Assembly: GCA_004553625.1 (NCBI GenBank)
Contig: SFKX01000024.1
Coordinates: 1-19,745, forward strand
Direction: 5' to 3'
Source: Clostridiales bacterium
GTDB lineage: Bacteria > Bacillota_A > Clostridia > Oscillospirales > Oscillospiraceae
DNA length: 19,745 nucleotides
Part shown: positions 11,837-19,714 of the stretch, piece by piece
How the letters are laid out: each line of letters starts with the position of its first letter
Numbering within the stretch: the first letter of the stretch is position 1
The notes under the pieces: model-generated
What the model was told of the DNA's origin: nothing
Database searches by the model: none
The model's input: the letters and a program-made list of their open reading frames with translations, nothing else
Position numbers and translations under genes: made by a program

Positions 11837-13602
11837 TCGTCCTCACCTCCCTCGGCAATTTCGGCTATCTCGGCCTTCATCTCGTCGATGATGCCGTCGA
11901 AGGCCGCAACGACCTCGTCCTGCGGCACCATCTTGGCGCGGCCGATGCGCTCGCGCGCGGGGATGTTGAAGAGCTTGTTCATGTCCGCGCCGGCGGCGAT
12001 GGCCTCGCGGCAGACGGAGTCGTACTGGAGGACCATGTCCAGCAGGCGGAACTGCTTGAGGTAGCTCGAATAGGCGTCCTCGTCGATGAAGGCGTTCTGC
12101 TGGAGGAAGTCCTCGCGGATCATCTTGGCGGTCTCCATGGTGAGGCGGTCGTTCGGGGAGAGCGCGTCCTGGCCGACGAGGCGGACGATCTCCTGCAGCT
12201 CGGCCTCCTCCTGGAGGATGTGCATGGCCTTGTCGCGGTTCTGCATGTACTTCGCGCCGAACTCCTTCTCATACCAGGGCTTGAGGGTGTCCACGTAGAG
12301 CGAGTAGGACGTGAGCCAGTTGATGGCCGGGAAGTGCCTGGCGTAGGCCAGGGAGGAGTCCAGCGCCCAGAACACCTTGACGATGCGCATGGTGGCCTGG
12401 GAGACGGGCTCGGAGGTGTCGCCGCCCGGGGGCGAGACCGCGCCGATGGCGGTGACGGAGCCGCGGCGCTCGTCGGAGCCGAGGCACTCGACCACGCCCG
12501 CGCGCTCGTAGAACTGGGCGAGACGGCTGGCGAGGTAGGCGGGGTATCCCTCTTCGCCGGGCATCTCCTCGAGCCGGCCGGACATCTCACGCAGGGCCTC
12601 GGCCCAGCGGGAGGTGGAGTCTGCCAGGACGGCGACGTCGTAGCCCATGTCGCGGAAGTACTCGGCTATCGTGATGCCCGTGTAGATGGAGGCCTCGCGG
12701 GCCGCGACGGGCATGTCGGAGGTGTTCGCTATGAGGACGGTGCGCTTCATGAGGGGTTCGCCGTTGCGGGGGTCGGTCAGCTCGGGGAACTCCATGAGGA
12801 CGTCCGTCATCTCGTTGCCGCGCTCGCCGCAGCCGATGTAGACGACGATGTCCACGTCGGACCACTTGGCGAGCTGGTGCTGCACGACGGTCTTGCCGGA
12901 GCCGAAGGGGCCGGGGACCGCGGCGGTGCCGCCCTTTGCGATGGGGAAGAGCGTGTCTATGATGCGCTGGCCGCTGTTCATGGGCCTGGCGGGGGTGTAT
13001 TTCTGGCTGTAGGGCCGGGCGATACGGACCGGCCAGTTCTGGACCATGGTGAGCTCACGGGTCTTGCCGTTGTAGTCCTCGAGGACGGCGACGACGTGGT
13101 CCACGGTGAACTCGCCCTTTTCGATGGACTTGACCGTCCCGCTGACCCCGGGCGGCACCATGATCTTGTGGAGGATGGCGCTGGTCTCCTGGACGGTGCC
13201 GAGGACGTCGCCCGCGGCGACGTGCTGGCCCGGCTGGGCGACGGGGACGAAGTCCCACTTCTTCTGGCGGTTGAGCGCCGCGACCTGGACGCCGCGGGTG
13301 ATGGTCTCGCCGGTGAGGGCGCGGATCTCGGGCAGGGGACGCTGGATACCGTCGTAGATGTTTTCCAGCATACCGGGGCCGAGCTCCACCGACAGCGGCA
13401 GACCCGTGGTGACGACCTCGGCGCCGGGGCCGAGGCCCGAGGTCTCCTCATAGACCTGGATGGACGCGGAGTCTCCGGTCATGTTGAGGATCTCGCCAAT
13501 GAGCCGCTGGCTGCCGACACGGACCACGTCCGACACGTTTGCGTCGGCCAGGCCCTCGGCCACGACCAGCGGGCCGGATACTTTCGTTATAATTCCGCTC
13601 AT
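11833..13602 (-). CDS. ntpA: V-type ATPase subunit A (catalytic)
   Basis: This is the ATP-hydrolysing subunit of the V-ATPase head. From the ATG at 13602 it has 589 residues, the usual length. The start was chosen for AAGAAGG 7 nt upstream; an upstream TTG at 13608 is less likely. Seen in order: an N-terminal barrel; the A-specific non-homologous insert (about 115-185, with WDFVPVAQPGQHV); the P-loop GPFGSGKT at about 231-238; GCGERGNEM with the likely catalytic Glu; then ADSTSRWAEALREMSGRLEEMPGEEGYPAYLASRL across two adjoining segments; and PPGGDTSEPVSQ. All key residues look intact. It is flanked by ntpG and ntpB with almost no gap. Confidence 0.97.
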   Translation of the reverse strand: MSGIITKVSGPLVVAEGLADANVSDVVRVGSQRLIGEILNMTGDSASIQVYEETSGLGPGAEVVTTGLPLSVELGPGMLENIYDGIQRPLPEIRALTGETITRGVQVAALNRQKKWDFVPVAQPGQHVAAGDVLGTVQETSAILHKIMVPPGVSGTVKSIEKGEFTVDHVVAVLEDYNGKTRELTMVQNWPVRIARPYSQKYTPARPMNSGQRIIDTLFPIAKGGTAAVPGPFGSGKTVVQHQLAKWSDVDIVVYIGCGERGNEMTDVLMEFPELTDPRNGEPLMKRTVLIANTSDMPVAAREASIYTGITIAEYFRDMGYDVAVLADSTSRWAEALREMSGRLEEMPGEEGYPAYLASRLAQFYERAGVVECLGSDERRGSVTAIGAVSPPGGDTSEPVSQATMRIVKVFWALDSSLAYARHFPAINWLTSYSLYVDTLKPWYEKEFGAKYMQNRDKAMHILQEEAELQEIVRLVGQDALSPNDRLTMETAKMIREDFLQQNAFIDEDAYSSYLKQFRLLDMVLQYDSVCREAIAAGADMNKLFNIPARERIGRAKMVPQDEVVAAFDGIIDEMKAEIAEIAEGGEDE

Positions 13603-13615
13603 CTGCAAACCTTCT

Positions 13616-13933
13616 TTACAAAATGTCTGTTCCCACGGCCTTTTCGACGGCCGCCTTCAGCGCGGCCTGGCCGAGACCCAGCGGGCCTTCTCTGCCGGGG
13701 ATGAATATGATCGCGGGACTGGGTACGTCCTTATACCTGGCGATCTCGTGTTCGAGGTCTCGGGCCAGGTTCTCCTCGACATAGATGATGGCGTATTCGC
13801 CTTCGGATTCACGAGTGAGGCGGCGGAAGGCCTCCTTTGCCTCCTCGGCGCTGCCGGCGGGAAAGACGTCCAGCCCGAGCGCCTTGAAGCCCATGACCGT
13901 GTCGCGCCCGCCCAAAACGGCGATTTTAAGCAT
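13616..13933 (-). CDS. ntpG: V-type ATPase subunit F (NtpG; regulatory stalk subunit)
   Basis: A small Rossmann-like subunit that binds the central shaft D and modulates hydrolysis. From the ATG at 13933 it is about 105 residues (MLKIAVLGGRDTVMGFKALG), with IIYVEENLA in the middle and SPAIIFIPGREGP before the last helix, all typical of the F family. A GTG at 13942 would add three residues, but its GGAAAGG site would be only 4 nt away. The ATG overlaps the ntpC stop by 8 nt, which suggests coupling. The 13-nt gap from GGAAAGG to the ATG is long, so the exact start is uncertain. Confidence 0.92.
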   Translation of the reverse strand: MLKIAVLGGRDTVMGFKALGLDVFPAGSAEEAKEAFRRLTRESEGEYAIIYVEENLARDLEHEIARYKDVPSPAIIFIPGREGPLGLGQAALKAAVEKAVGTDIL

Positions 13934-14927
13934 TGATATCACGCAGCCTTTCCCGAATGACCTCCGGCTCTATCCCGGCGAGGCGGCCTGTGAGGATCAT
14001 GCGCGCGGCGGTTATCTCGCTCTCGAGCAGGGCGAGGTATTCCGCAACTGCCTCTATGCCGAAGGGCTTGGTCTTGGCCCGGGCCAGGTAGACGGAGACG
14101 GCGTTGTCGCAGGCGAGCTCGAAGTCCGTCATGGCGCCGCCCTTCATGGCCTCTGCGCCGAGGGCCGCCGCCTGCTCGAGGCAGGACGAGACGTAGAGCG
14201 CGGCGAGGTTTTCGCCGCTTTCGGCGGCCTGGCAGAGGGTGTCTCTGTCCACGTTCCCGCCGGGGACGAGGGCCGTCAGCATGAACTCGCGGTCCTTGCC
14301 CATGCGCACGGTGCGCACCGCGGCGCGCAGGTTGGCGCTGTCTATGAGGGTGCGGACGTAGCCCCGCACGAACTCGCTGCCCGTTTTCTCCGCGAGCTTT
14401 GCCAGCTCCGCGAAATAGGCCCTGTCCAGCTCGAAGTCCGCGAGCTGGGGGTTTGAGGTCCTGGCCAGGATGCTCTTGGCGTTCTCGTAGGCCGCGGCCA
14501 TGTCCGCGGGCAGGTCTGAGAAGCGCTCCTCCTCCACGGCGGAACTGAGCTTTGCCGCGGGGACCCTGCCGCAGTCGGAGAGCAGCCGCTCCCCGGCCAC
14601 GCCCGCCCCGGCCGCTTTGACCAGGGTCTTTATGTTGTGGTAGTCGTATTTGAGCCTGAAGATATCCACTACCTCGCTCTGCGCCGCAAGGCCCGCGAGC
14701 TCCGTGAAGGCCGCGCTCCTGCGCTGCGAGAGCGCCGCGTCTATCCCGGCGGCGTCCGACTCGGAGAGGTCCTCATAGCCGCACTCGGCCAGGAGCTTTG
14801 CGGCCTCTGCGTAGCTTGCGGCGGCGAGCATCCTGTCCATCTTCTCGCGGCTGAGCATGGAGGCCTCCCTGGCCCGCAGCATGGCCGAGATAGTCAGATA
14901 TTCCGTATCCTTCGTCTTTTTAGACAA
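13926..14927 (-). CDS. ntpC: V-type ATPase subunit C (NtpC; rotor socket)
   Basis: Subunit C (the d-type socket) caps the proteolipid ring and receives the D-F shaft. The 333-residue, mainly helical protein shows the three-part repeat of the family, including FRLKYDYHNIKTLVKAA near residue 90, YVRTLIDSANLRAAVRTVRMG, and a C-terminal segment ending EVIRERLRDINA. The start codon is TTG at 14927, supported by AAGGGGG 7 nt upstream; the first ATG would remove 14 residues. It sits between ntpE and ntpG, in the usual place. Similarity to named homologues is weaker by eye than for A or B, so the context carries part of the call. Confidence 0.92.
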   Translation of the reverse strand: MSKKTKDTEYLTISAMLRAREASMLSREKMDRMLAAASYAEAAKLLAECGYEDLSESDAAGIDAALSQRRSAAFTELAGLAAQSEVVDIFRLKYDYHNIKTLVKAAGAGVAGERLLSDCGRVPAAKLSSAVEEERFSDLPADMAAAYENAKSILARTSNPQLADFELDRAYFAELAKLAEKTGSEFVRGYVRTLIDSANLRAAVRTVRMGKDREFMLTALVPGGNVDRDTLCQAAESGENLAALYVSSCLEQAAALGAEAMKGGAMTDFELACDNAVSVYLARAKTKPFGIEAVAEYLALLESEITAARMILTGRLAGIEPEVIRERLRDINA

Positions 14928-14971
14928 GTTCTAACCCCCTTGTCTCTCAGTATGCGCCGCGGCCAGCGGCT

Positions 14972-15574
14972 TCAGCCCTCAAAGAGCACCTCCGCCACGC
15001 GCGCCGCGAGCTCGCCCCTGGAGAGCTCGAGCAGGGTATCCACAGAGCAGTTTACCTCGATATCGCCCTGCTTGAGGATGAGCCCGCCGGCGAGCTCCCG
15101 CGTCTCCGCCGAGAGCGTCAGCACGGCGTCCGGGCGTTTTTTGGCGAGCAGCTCGTTGGCGGCCTTGACGGCCTTCGCGCCGACGGCGGCCCTGTCTTTC
15201 TTCGAGAGGATGAGCTCCTCCTGCCCCGTTGCCGAGGCCTCCGCGGCCTCGCGCGCGAGGAAGGCGACGTAGTCCGCCTCCGGCAGCTCGGCGAGCAGTT
15301 CGCGCGCCCTGTCGAACGCGCGGGAGACGGCCTCCTGTTTCATCGTGAGGACGCTCTTTTTGGCCTCGAGCCGGGCGGTCCTGCCCATGCGCTGGACCCG
15401 CTGCTCGGTCTCCTTGACGCCCTCGCGCACGAGCGCCCAATAGCGCTCCTGGGCGAGGCGCTCGTTCTCCGCGCGGATCTCGGCGCAGCGCGCTTCGCTC
15501 TCGGCGCGGAGGGCGGCGCATTCCGCCTCCGCGTCCGCCCTGATGCGGGCGGTTATCTTTTCGATCCCGTTCAT
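14972..15574 (-). CDS. ntpE: V-type ATPase subunit E (peripheral stalk)
   Basis: Subunit E pairs with the small NtpF-type helix protein to form the peripheral stalks that hold the head against rotation. The 200 residues begin with MNGIEKITARIRADAEAECAA and a long Glu/Ala/Arg-rich coiled coil (about 1-95), followed by a globular C-terminal part. That part has a family-like GGLILKQGDIEVNCSVDTLL near residues 160-180. The ATG at 15574 has only a weak AAGG site 11 nt upstream. It follows ntpK by 31 bp. Confidence 0.93.
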   Translation of the reverse strand: MNGIEKITARIRADAEAECAALRAESEARCAEIRAENERLAQERYWALVREGVKETEQRVQRMGRTARLEAKKSVLTMKQEAVSRAFDRARELLAELPEADYVAFLAREAAEASATGQEELILSKKDRAAVGAKAVKAANELLAKKRPDAVLTLSAETRELAGGLILKQGDIEVNCSVDTLLELSRGELAARVAEVLFEG

Positions 15575-15605
15575 GGCAGTCCCAACCTTGCCGATCAGGC
15601 GCCGC

Positions 15606-16097
15606 TCAACCGATGTTGAGGATCATGAGCATGGAGGCGAGCAGGGCCAGAATGGCGTAGAACTCGACGGTGATGCAGAGCACCATGCCCTTGGACCAGT
15701 CGTCCGGCTTTTTGGCGAGCAGATTGATGGACGCCGCCGCAACTCTGCCCTGGGCGATAGCGGAGATCATGCCGCCGAGCGCCATCGGCAGGCAGGCGAC
15801 GAAGTAACGCAGGCCCTCGGTGACCGTGAGGTCCATAATGGTGCCGTCCAGCAGGCCCATGCGGAAGGAGGCGAAGAACCAAACGACGAGGCCGTACAGA
15901 CCCTGCGTACCGGGGATGACCTGCAGGATCATGACCTTACCGAACTTGCTGGGGTCCTCGCACAGCAGGCCCGCGCCCGCTTCGCCCGCGATGCCGGTAC
16001 CCTTGGCGGAGCCGATGCCGGAGAGAGCGGCCGCAAGACCGGCGCCCAGAAGGCCGAGTGCCATTCCGCCGAACTGTTCAAGAAAACTCATTTCCAT
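15606..16097 (-). CDS. ntpK: V-type ATPase subunit K (proteolipid, rotor ring)
   Basis: This is the membrane rotor subunit. Its 163 residues hold two fused helical hairpins (four membrane helices), as in Enterococcus hirae NtpK and unlike the two-helix F-type c subunit. The ion-binding residues of the E. hirae sodium site have clear counterparts: Thr64 and Gln65 with Tyr68 in IPGTQGLYG, Gln116 in AIAQGRVAA, and the essential Glu145 in VEFYAIL. Ile61 replaces a leucine. The first hairpin lacks an acidic residue, so there is one carboxylate per four helices, the mark of a pump-geared ring. The start is the ATG at 16097, with AGGAGG 8 nt upstream. The sodium specificity is inferred from these residues. 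Confidence 0.96.
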   Translation of the reverse strand: MEMSFLEQFGGMALGLLGAGLAAALSGIGSAKGTGIAGEAGAGLLCEDPSKFGKVMILQVIPGTQGLYGLVVWFFASFRMGLLDGTIMDLTVTEGLRYFVACLPMALGGMISAIAQGRVAAASINLLAKKPDDWSKGMVLCITVEFYAILALLASMLMILNIG

Positions 16098-16112
16098 CGT
16101 AATTTCCTCCTC

Positions 16113-18068
16113 TTATTTGTCGGTTGTAGCGACGTTTACAAATTTGGTGTTGATCTCAAGGGGTCTGAACGGCTTGCCGCCGTCCTTGTAGAACTTGCCG
16201 AAGTACTCCAGGCACTGGAGCCTCAGGTCGTGCACGAAGCAGCCGAGCAGGTTCAGCGCGAAGTTCAGCGCGTTGCCCGCTATGGAGATGATGAGGAACA
16301 CGACGATGTTCCCCGCTATCGCGCCGATGGTGTTGAATACCTGGGCGATGACGCTGCCCGCGAGCATGAGGGCCATGAGTCGGGAGTAGCTGAGGATATC
16401 GCCGAAGTAGCCGGTGACGCCGTTGTATATGGCGCCGACAAAGCCGGTGAAGATGCCGAAGCCCTTCTTGCCCTTCGCGGAGCCGATAAACAGCATCACG
16501 CCGCCGATGACGAGCACGACCGGCACTCCGGCCACGCTGCCGATGCCGAGCGCCGCGAGCGCGCCGCCCGCGAAGATGACCCACCAGGTCCCCTCTTCAA
16601 ACACGGCCCCGAACACGTCCCCGGCCTTGCACTTTTCGACGAAGCTGATTATCATGCCGGTTATTATCTGGATGACGCCCAGCACCATCGCGCCCAGGAG
16701 GATCATGATAGTGTCGTTGAGCGGGGTGAAGAGCGAGGGCAGGCCCTGCCAGGTGGTGTTCGGATTGATTATCTTGGCTATCTGGAGCGGCGCGTCGCCG
16801 AAGCAGCCGCCCGTTATCGCGCCCCAGACGGTGGTCGAGATGCCGCACCAGAGCAGCAGCTCAAAGAAGTTGCGTGTGCCGCGCTTGGGCTTTTTCTTCC
16901 CCAGGACGACGAGCGCCAGGATTATCATGAGGACGCCGTAGCCCATGTCCGCGAGCATGATGCCGTAGAACAGGATGAAGAAGGGGGCCATGAGCGGGTT
17001 CGGGTCCACGCCGTCGTAGGCGGGGAGCGAATACATCTCCGTGACCATGTTGAGCGCCCTGGTGAAGCGGTTGTTCTTGAGCTTCACGGGGACCTCGGGG
17101 TATTCGTCCTCGGCGGGGTCCTCTGTCTCCCAGGCGCAGTCGTACTTTGCGAGGACGCCTGCGAGCTCCTGTTCCTTTTCCGCGGGGACCCAGCCCTGGA
17201 GGCAGACGGCGGTCTCCGTCTGCATGAGCCTGGACTCGGCCTCTGCGCGGGCGATCTTCGTGGTCATCGCGTCGGCGCGGAGCTTGAGCTCGGCCCTGTG
17301 CGGGGCTTCGGCGGCGATGGCGGAGACGAGCTCCGCGTTCTCGCGGCCGAGGTCCGCAATTTTCTTTTCGCATTTTTCAGCGGCCTGCCTGGCCGTACAG
17401 TCGAACTCGCCGGGGCTCATGAGGTTCAGCCCCAGGGGGCGCAGGACCTCGAGCGCGGCGTCCAGCTCGTCTTTGAGGCAGACGAGCAGCACGTAATGGA
17501 GGCTCCTGTCGTCCGAGACGCGGAAGAGCTGGGCTTCCGGCGCGGCGGCGCCGAGCGCGGCGTCGGCCTCGGCCAGGTCTAGCGCAGCGGGCAGGGACGC
17601 CGTCATCGCTGCGGCGCGCTCCGTCCCCTTGCAGGAAAGCGGCAGCTCCAGGGGCAGCCAGGGCGCCAGGGACTCGAGCGTCGTCTGCTCGCGCTGGATC
17701 TCTGCGTTGTTGCGCCTTATCCGCTCCTCGAGCTCCATGAGCTTTTCCGCCAGCTCGACTCCGGCGGACAGCTTTTCCTCGTCCAGGAGCGCGGCGGCCT
17801 CGGTCTCGGGCAGGGGCTTGAGGAAGCCCTGCTTTTCCGGGGCGTATTTGTCGAGGAGCTTTACCGCGTTCGTGAGCTCCGCGTGCTGGGCCTTCACCGT
17901 GGAAAGGCCCGCGCCTTCGCAGCGGCAGAGCGCTGGAAACGCCTCCTCGGGGAGCTCGGCCGGCTCGCTCACCTCGACGCAGCCCAGGAGCAGCAGCTCC
18001 CGCAGCAGCGCCTGCCTGTCCGCGGACATGGCCAGCAGCCTGAGCTTTTTCATCTTAACGATTGCCAT
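16113..18068 (-). CDS. ntpI: V-type ATPase subunit I / a (stator membrane subunit)
   Basis: Subunit I carries the ion half-channels and docks the peripheral stalks. The 651 residues have a soluble N-terminal half (about 1-320) with coiled coils, including LEERIRRNNAEIQREQ, and a C-terminal membrane half with about seven or eight helices. The stator arginine expected to face the rotor carboxylate is Arg563 in SYSRLMALML. A second conserved arginine, Arg616, lies in DLRLQCLEYFGKFY near the C-terminus. Both are intact. The protein ends FRPLEINTKFVNV, as is common in the family. The ATG at 18068 is 1 nt past the ntpF stop, which suggests coupling. It has no strong ribosome site of its own. Confidence 0.96.
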   Translation of the reverse strand: MAIVKMKKLRLLAMSADRQALLRELLLLGCVEVSEPAELPEEAFPALCRCEGAGLSTVKAQHAELTNAVKLLDKYAPEKQGFLKPLPETEAAALLDEEKLSAGVELAEKLMELEERIRRNNAEIQREQTTLESLAPWLPLELPLSCKGTERAAAMTASLPAALDLAEADAALGAAAPEAQLFRVSDDRSLHYVLLVCLKDELDAALEVLRPLGLNLMSPGEFDCTARQAAEKCEKKIADLGRENAELVSAIAAEAPHRAELKLRADAMTTKIARAEAESRLMQTETAVCLQGWVPAEKEQELAGVLAKYDCAWETEDPAEDEYPEVPVKLKNNRFTRALNMVTEMYSLPAYDGVDPNPLMAPFFILFYGIMLADMGYGVLMIILALVVLGKKKPKRGTRNFFELLLWCGISTTVWGAITGGCFGDAPLQIAKIINPNTTWQGLPSLFTPLNDTIMILLGAMVLGVIQIITGMIISFVEKCKAGDVFGAVFEEGTWWVIFAGGALAALGIGSVAGVPVVLVIGGVMLFIGSAKGKKGFGIFTGFVGAIYNGVTGYFGDILSYSRLMALMLAGSVIAQVFNTIGAIAGNIVVFLIISIAGNALNFALNLLGCFVHDLRLQCLEYFGKFYKDGGKPFRPLEINTKFVNVATTDK

Positions 18069-18069
18069 A

Positions 18070-18384
18070 TCAGCCGTTCACTACCCTTTCCACGATAAGC
18101 GCGGCGGCCTTTTCGAGGCGGGCGTCCGCCCTGGCGCGCATCGCCGCTTTCCTGTTTTCCGTGTCCGAGGCGAGCTGCCTTGCGTCCTCCTTGGCCTTTT
18201 CGTCAGACTTGGCGCGCAGCTCGGCAAGCTCTGCGGCGGCCTTTTTTTCCGCGGCCTCCACCGCGGCCCGGCCCTCCGCCTGCGCCGCGGCCTCCGCCGC
18301 CTTCGCCGCAGCGAGCGCCTCGGCCTTCATGCGTTTTGCGTTTTCCTCGGCCTCGCTTATCGCTGTGATCGCTTCAAAAGACAT
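18070..18384 (-). CDS. ntpF: V-type ATPase subunit G/H (NtpF-like peripheral stalk helix)
   Basis: The first gene of the V-ATPase operon encodes a 104-residue protein that is almost entirely Ala/Glu/Lys/Arg coiled coil, with no hydrophobic segment. It matches the small stalk partner of subunit E by size, composition and position before ntpI. The start is the ATG at 18384 (MSFEAITAISEAEENAKRM), with GGGAGG and a 7-nt gap. A GTG at 18399 would add five residues but lies across that site. Sequence identity is not informative for such low-complexity helices, so the call rests on context. Confidence 0.9.
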   Translation of the reverse strand: MSFEAITAISEAEENAKRMKAEALAAAKAAEAAAQAEGRAAVEAAEKKAAAELAELRAKSDEKAKEDARQLASDTENRKAAMRARADARLEKAAALIVERVVNG

Positions 18385-18401
18385 TGATACACCTCCCACC
18401 G

Positions 18402-18435
18402 AAAAAGACGGATGCGGAAAGCGCCATCATCCGTC
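18402..18435 (-). terminator. Terminator-like hairpin in the V-ATPase leader (possible attenuator)
   Basis: On the minus strand GACGGATG (18428-18435) and CATCCGTC (18407-18414) form an 8-bp stem with a 13-nt loop, directly followed by TTTTT (18402-18406). It lies about 10 nt after the predicted start site and just before the ntpF ribosome site. No competing antiterminator is evident, so it may instead protect the mRNA 5' end. Confidence 0.55.
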
Positions 18436-18452
18436 AAGTATCTGCACCAATA

Positions 18453-18481
18453 ATAATACCAAAACACCCTAAATTAAGCAA
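18453..18481 (-). promoter_or_regulatory. Promoter of the V-ATPase operon
   Basis: On the minus strand TTGCTT (18476-18481) and TATTAT (18453-18458) are 17 bp apart, in an AT-rich island. Transcription would start near 18446, giving a leader of about 60 nt before ntpF. It is the only good candidate I see upstream of the nine-gene operon. Confidence 0.7.
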
Positions 18482-18598
18482 GCGCATTTGCTCAAAACCC
18501 CGCAGAAAATTGCCACGATTTCCACGCCGAAACATGCGTCAGAATTTTGTCAATCTTCACGAATGTGAGACTTCAAGCGATTAATAAGCAGTTTGGAC

Positions 18599-18627
18599 TT
18601 GATTCAAAGTGGAAAACGTATTATAAT
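18599..18627 (+). promoter_or_regulatory. Promoter of the E2-like gene
   Basis: TTGATT (18599-18604) and a perfect TATAAT (18622-18627) are separated by 17 bp. The start site near 18634 is 37 nt before the ATG. It diverges from the V-ATPase promoter about 120 bp away. The 286-bp gap between the two genes holds these promoters and I see no other gene in it. Confidence 0.85.
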
Positions 18628-18670
18628 GTAAAATCCTTGAGGAAATAACTGCTTCAGTGGAGGAGAGAGC

Positions 18671-19552
18671 ATGAGTAACACGGGCTACCGCCGCCGCCTG
18701 GGCGACAGAAAAGAGGGCCGCCGCCTGCGCACCCTGCCGGCGCTGAACCTCTTCGAGCCGTACATAATGATACAGCGCAACGACGCCTGCAACCAGTTCG
18801 CGGGCAGCATAGAGATAACGGAAACGGACCGCTGGCTCCGGGCCAAGCGTCAGGAGGGCTGCAAGGGCCTGGGTATGCTGCACCTCTTCATCGCAGCGTA
18901 TATCCGCGTCATCTCCCAGCTGCCGGGGCTCAACCGCTTCGTAGCGGGCCAGAAGATCTACGCCAGAAACGAGATCCTGGTCAACATGATGGTCAAGCGC
19001 GGCATCACGACGGAGTCCGAGGAGACCTGCGCCAAGGTCGTCTTTGAGCCGACTGACACCATCTACGACGTCTACCGCAAGATGAACGAGGCCGTCGAGG
19101 AGATCCGCTCCTCGGACGACAGCGGCACCGAAAAGGTCGCCGGCGTGCTCATGAAGATCCCGGGCATCTTCCTGAAGTTCGCCGTGTGGATACTCAAGGT
19201 CATGGATTACTTCGACCTCATCCCCATGTCCCTGCTGCGCGCGAGCCCCTTCCACGGCTCCATGATCGTCACGGACCTCGGCTCCCTCGGCATCCCGCCC
19301 ATCTACCACCACCTCTACAACTTCGGCAACCTGCCGGTGTTCCTGGCCTTCGGGGCGAAGCGCCGGGTCGTGGAGCTGGACAGGCACGGCCGCGCCGTCG
19401 AGCACAAATATGTGGACTACAAGATCGTCTGCGACGAGCGCATCGTGGACGGCGCCTACTACGCCGCCGCCTTCAAGTACATGAAATACTACCTCAAAAA
19501 CCCCTCCGAGCTCGAGCGCGCCCCCGAAAAGGTCGTCGAGGACATATATTGA
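18671..19552 (+). CDS. E2/CAT-fold acyltransferase-like protein with altered active site
   Basis: The 293-residue protein resembles the catalytic domain of 2-oxoacid dehydrogenase E2 (chloramphenicol acetyltransferase fold). It has no lipoyl domain and no linker. Fold marks are LHLFIAAYIRVISQLPGLNRF, the segment MIVTDLGSLGIPPIYHH, the strand PVFLAFGAKRR, and the C-terminal CDERIVDGAYYAAAF. In true E2/CAT enzymes the last motif is HxxxDG with a catalytic His. Here that position is Glu256, followed by Asp260-Gly261. Relatives I recall from Clostridia also read DERIADG, so this looks like a family trait, and ordinary acyl transfer to CoA or lipoate is doubtful. The start is the ATG at 18671 with GGAGGAG. 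It is a single-gene unit with its own promoter and terminator, and its substrate is unknown. Confidence 0.85.
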   Translation: MSNTGYRRRLGDRKEGRRLRTLPALNLFEPYIMIQRNDACNQFAGSIEITETDRWLRAKRQEGCKGLGMLHLFIAAYIRVISQLPGLNRFVAGQKIYARNEILVNMMVKRGITTESEETCAKVVFEPTDTIYDVYRKMNEAVEEIRSSDDSGTEKVAGVLMKIPGIFLKFAVWILKVMDYFDLIPMSLLRASPFHGSMIVTDLGSLGIPPIYHHLYNFGNLPVFLAFGAKRRVVELDRHGRAVEHKYVDYKIVCDERIVDGAYYAAAFKYMKYYLKNPSELERAPEKVVEDIY

Positions 19553-19558
19553 TACATA

Positions 19559-19586
19559 AAAAAGCCGGTCAAAAGACCGGCTTTTT
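19559..19586. terminator. Intrinsic terminator of the E2-like gene
   Basis: The stem AAAAAGCCGGTC (19559-19570) pairs with GACCGGCTTTTT (19575-19586) around AAAA, 7 bp after the stop codon. It is symmetrical and could act in both directions. Its GCCGGTC/GACCGGC core is identical to that of the terminator at 8449-8477. Confidence 0.93.
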
Positions 19587-19613
19587 CAGTTCGCGGAGGA
19601 GAGTGCAGTTAAC

Positions 19614-19645
19614 TAAAAAAACAGCCGGCCAAAAGGGCGGTGTTC
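19614..19645. repeat. Imperfect copy of the preceding terminator
   Basis: An A7 run is followed by CAGCCGGCC, AAAA and GGGCGGTG. It looks like a decayed duplicate of the 19559-19586 terminator: same A-run, same AAAA loop, stem with mismatches, and the T-run lost. Its function, if any, is unclear. Confidence 0.5.
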
Positions 19646-19653
19646 GTAAAACA

Positions 19654-19671
19654 GTGTTAGCCAAATAACAC
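19654..19671. repeat. Perfect 6-bp inverted repeat in the right-edge intergenic DNA
   Basis: GTGTTA (19654-19659) and TAACAC (19666-19671) flank GCCAAA. The right arm overlaps AAATAACACG (19663-19672), which recurs in the same orientation at 19706-19715. A further short dyad, CTGTC-A-GACAG, lies at 19683-19693. Confidence 0.6.
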
Positions 19672-19714
19672 GAAATGAGCATCTGTCAGACAGGATTGGT
19701 CAACGAAATAACAC

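Noticed and set aside
12220..13704. A 494-codon plus-strand frame across ntpA
   Set aside because: It is a shadow of the catalytic subunit gene with low-complexity composition, and has no ribosome site or recognisable motif.
15543..17582. A 679-codon open frame on the plus strand across ntpE, ntpK and ntpI
   Set aside because: It lies antisense to three clear V-ATPase genes. The composition is typical of shadow frames and it has no start signals.
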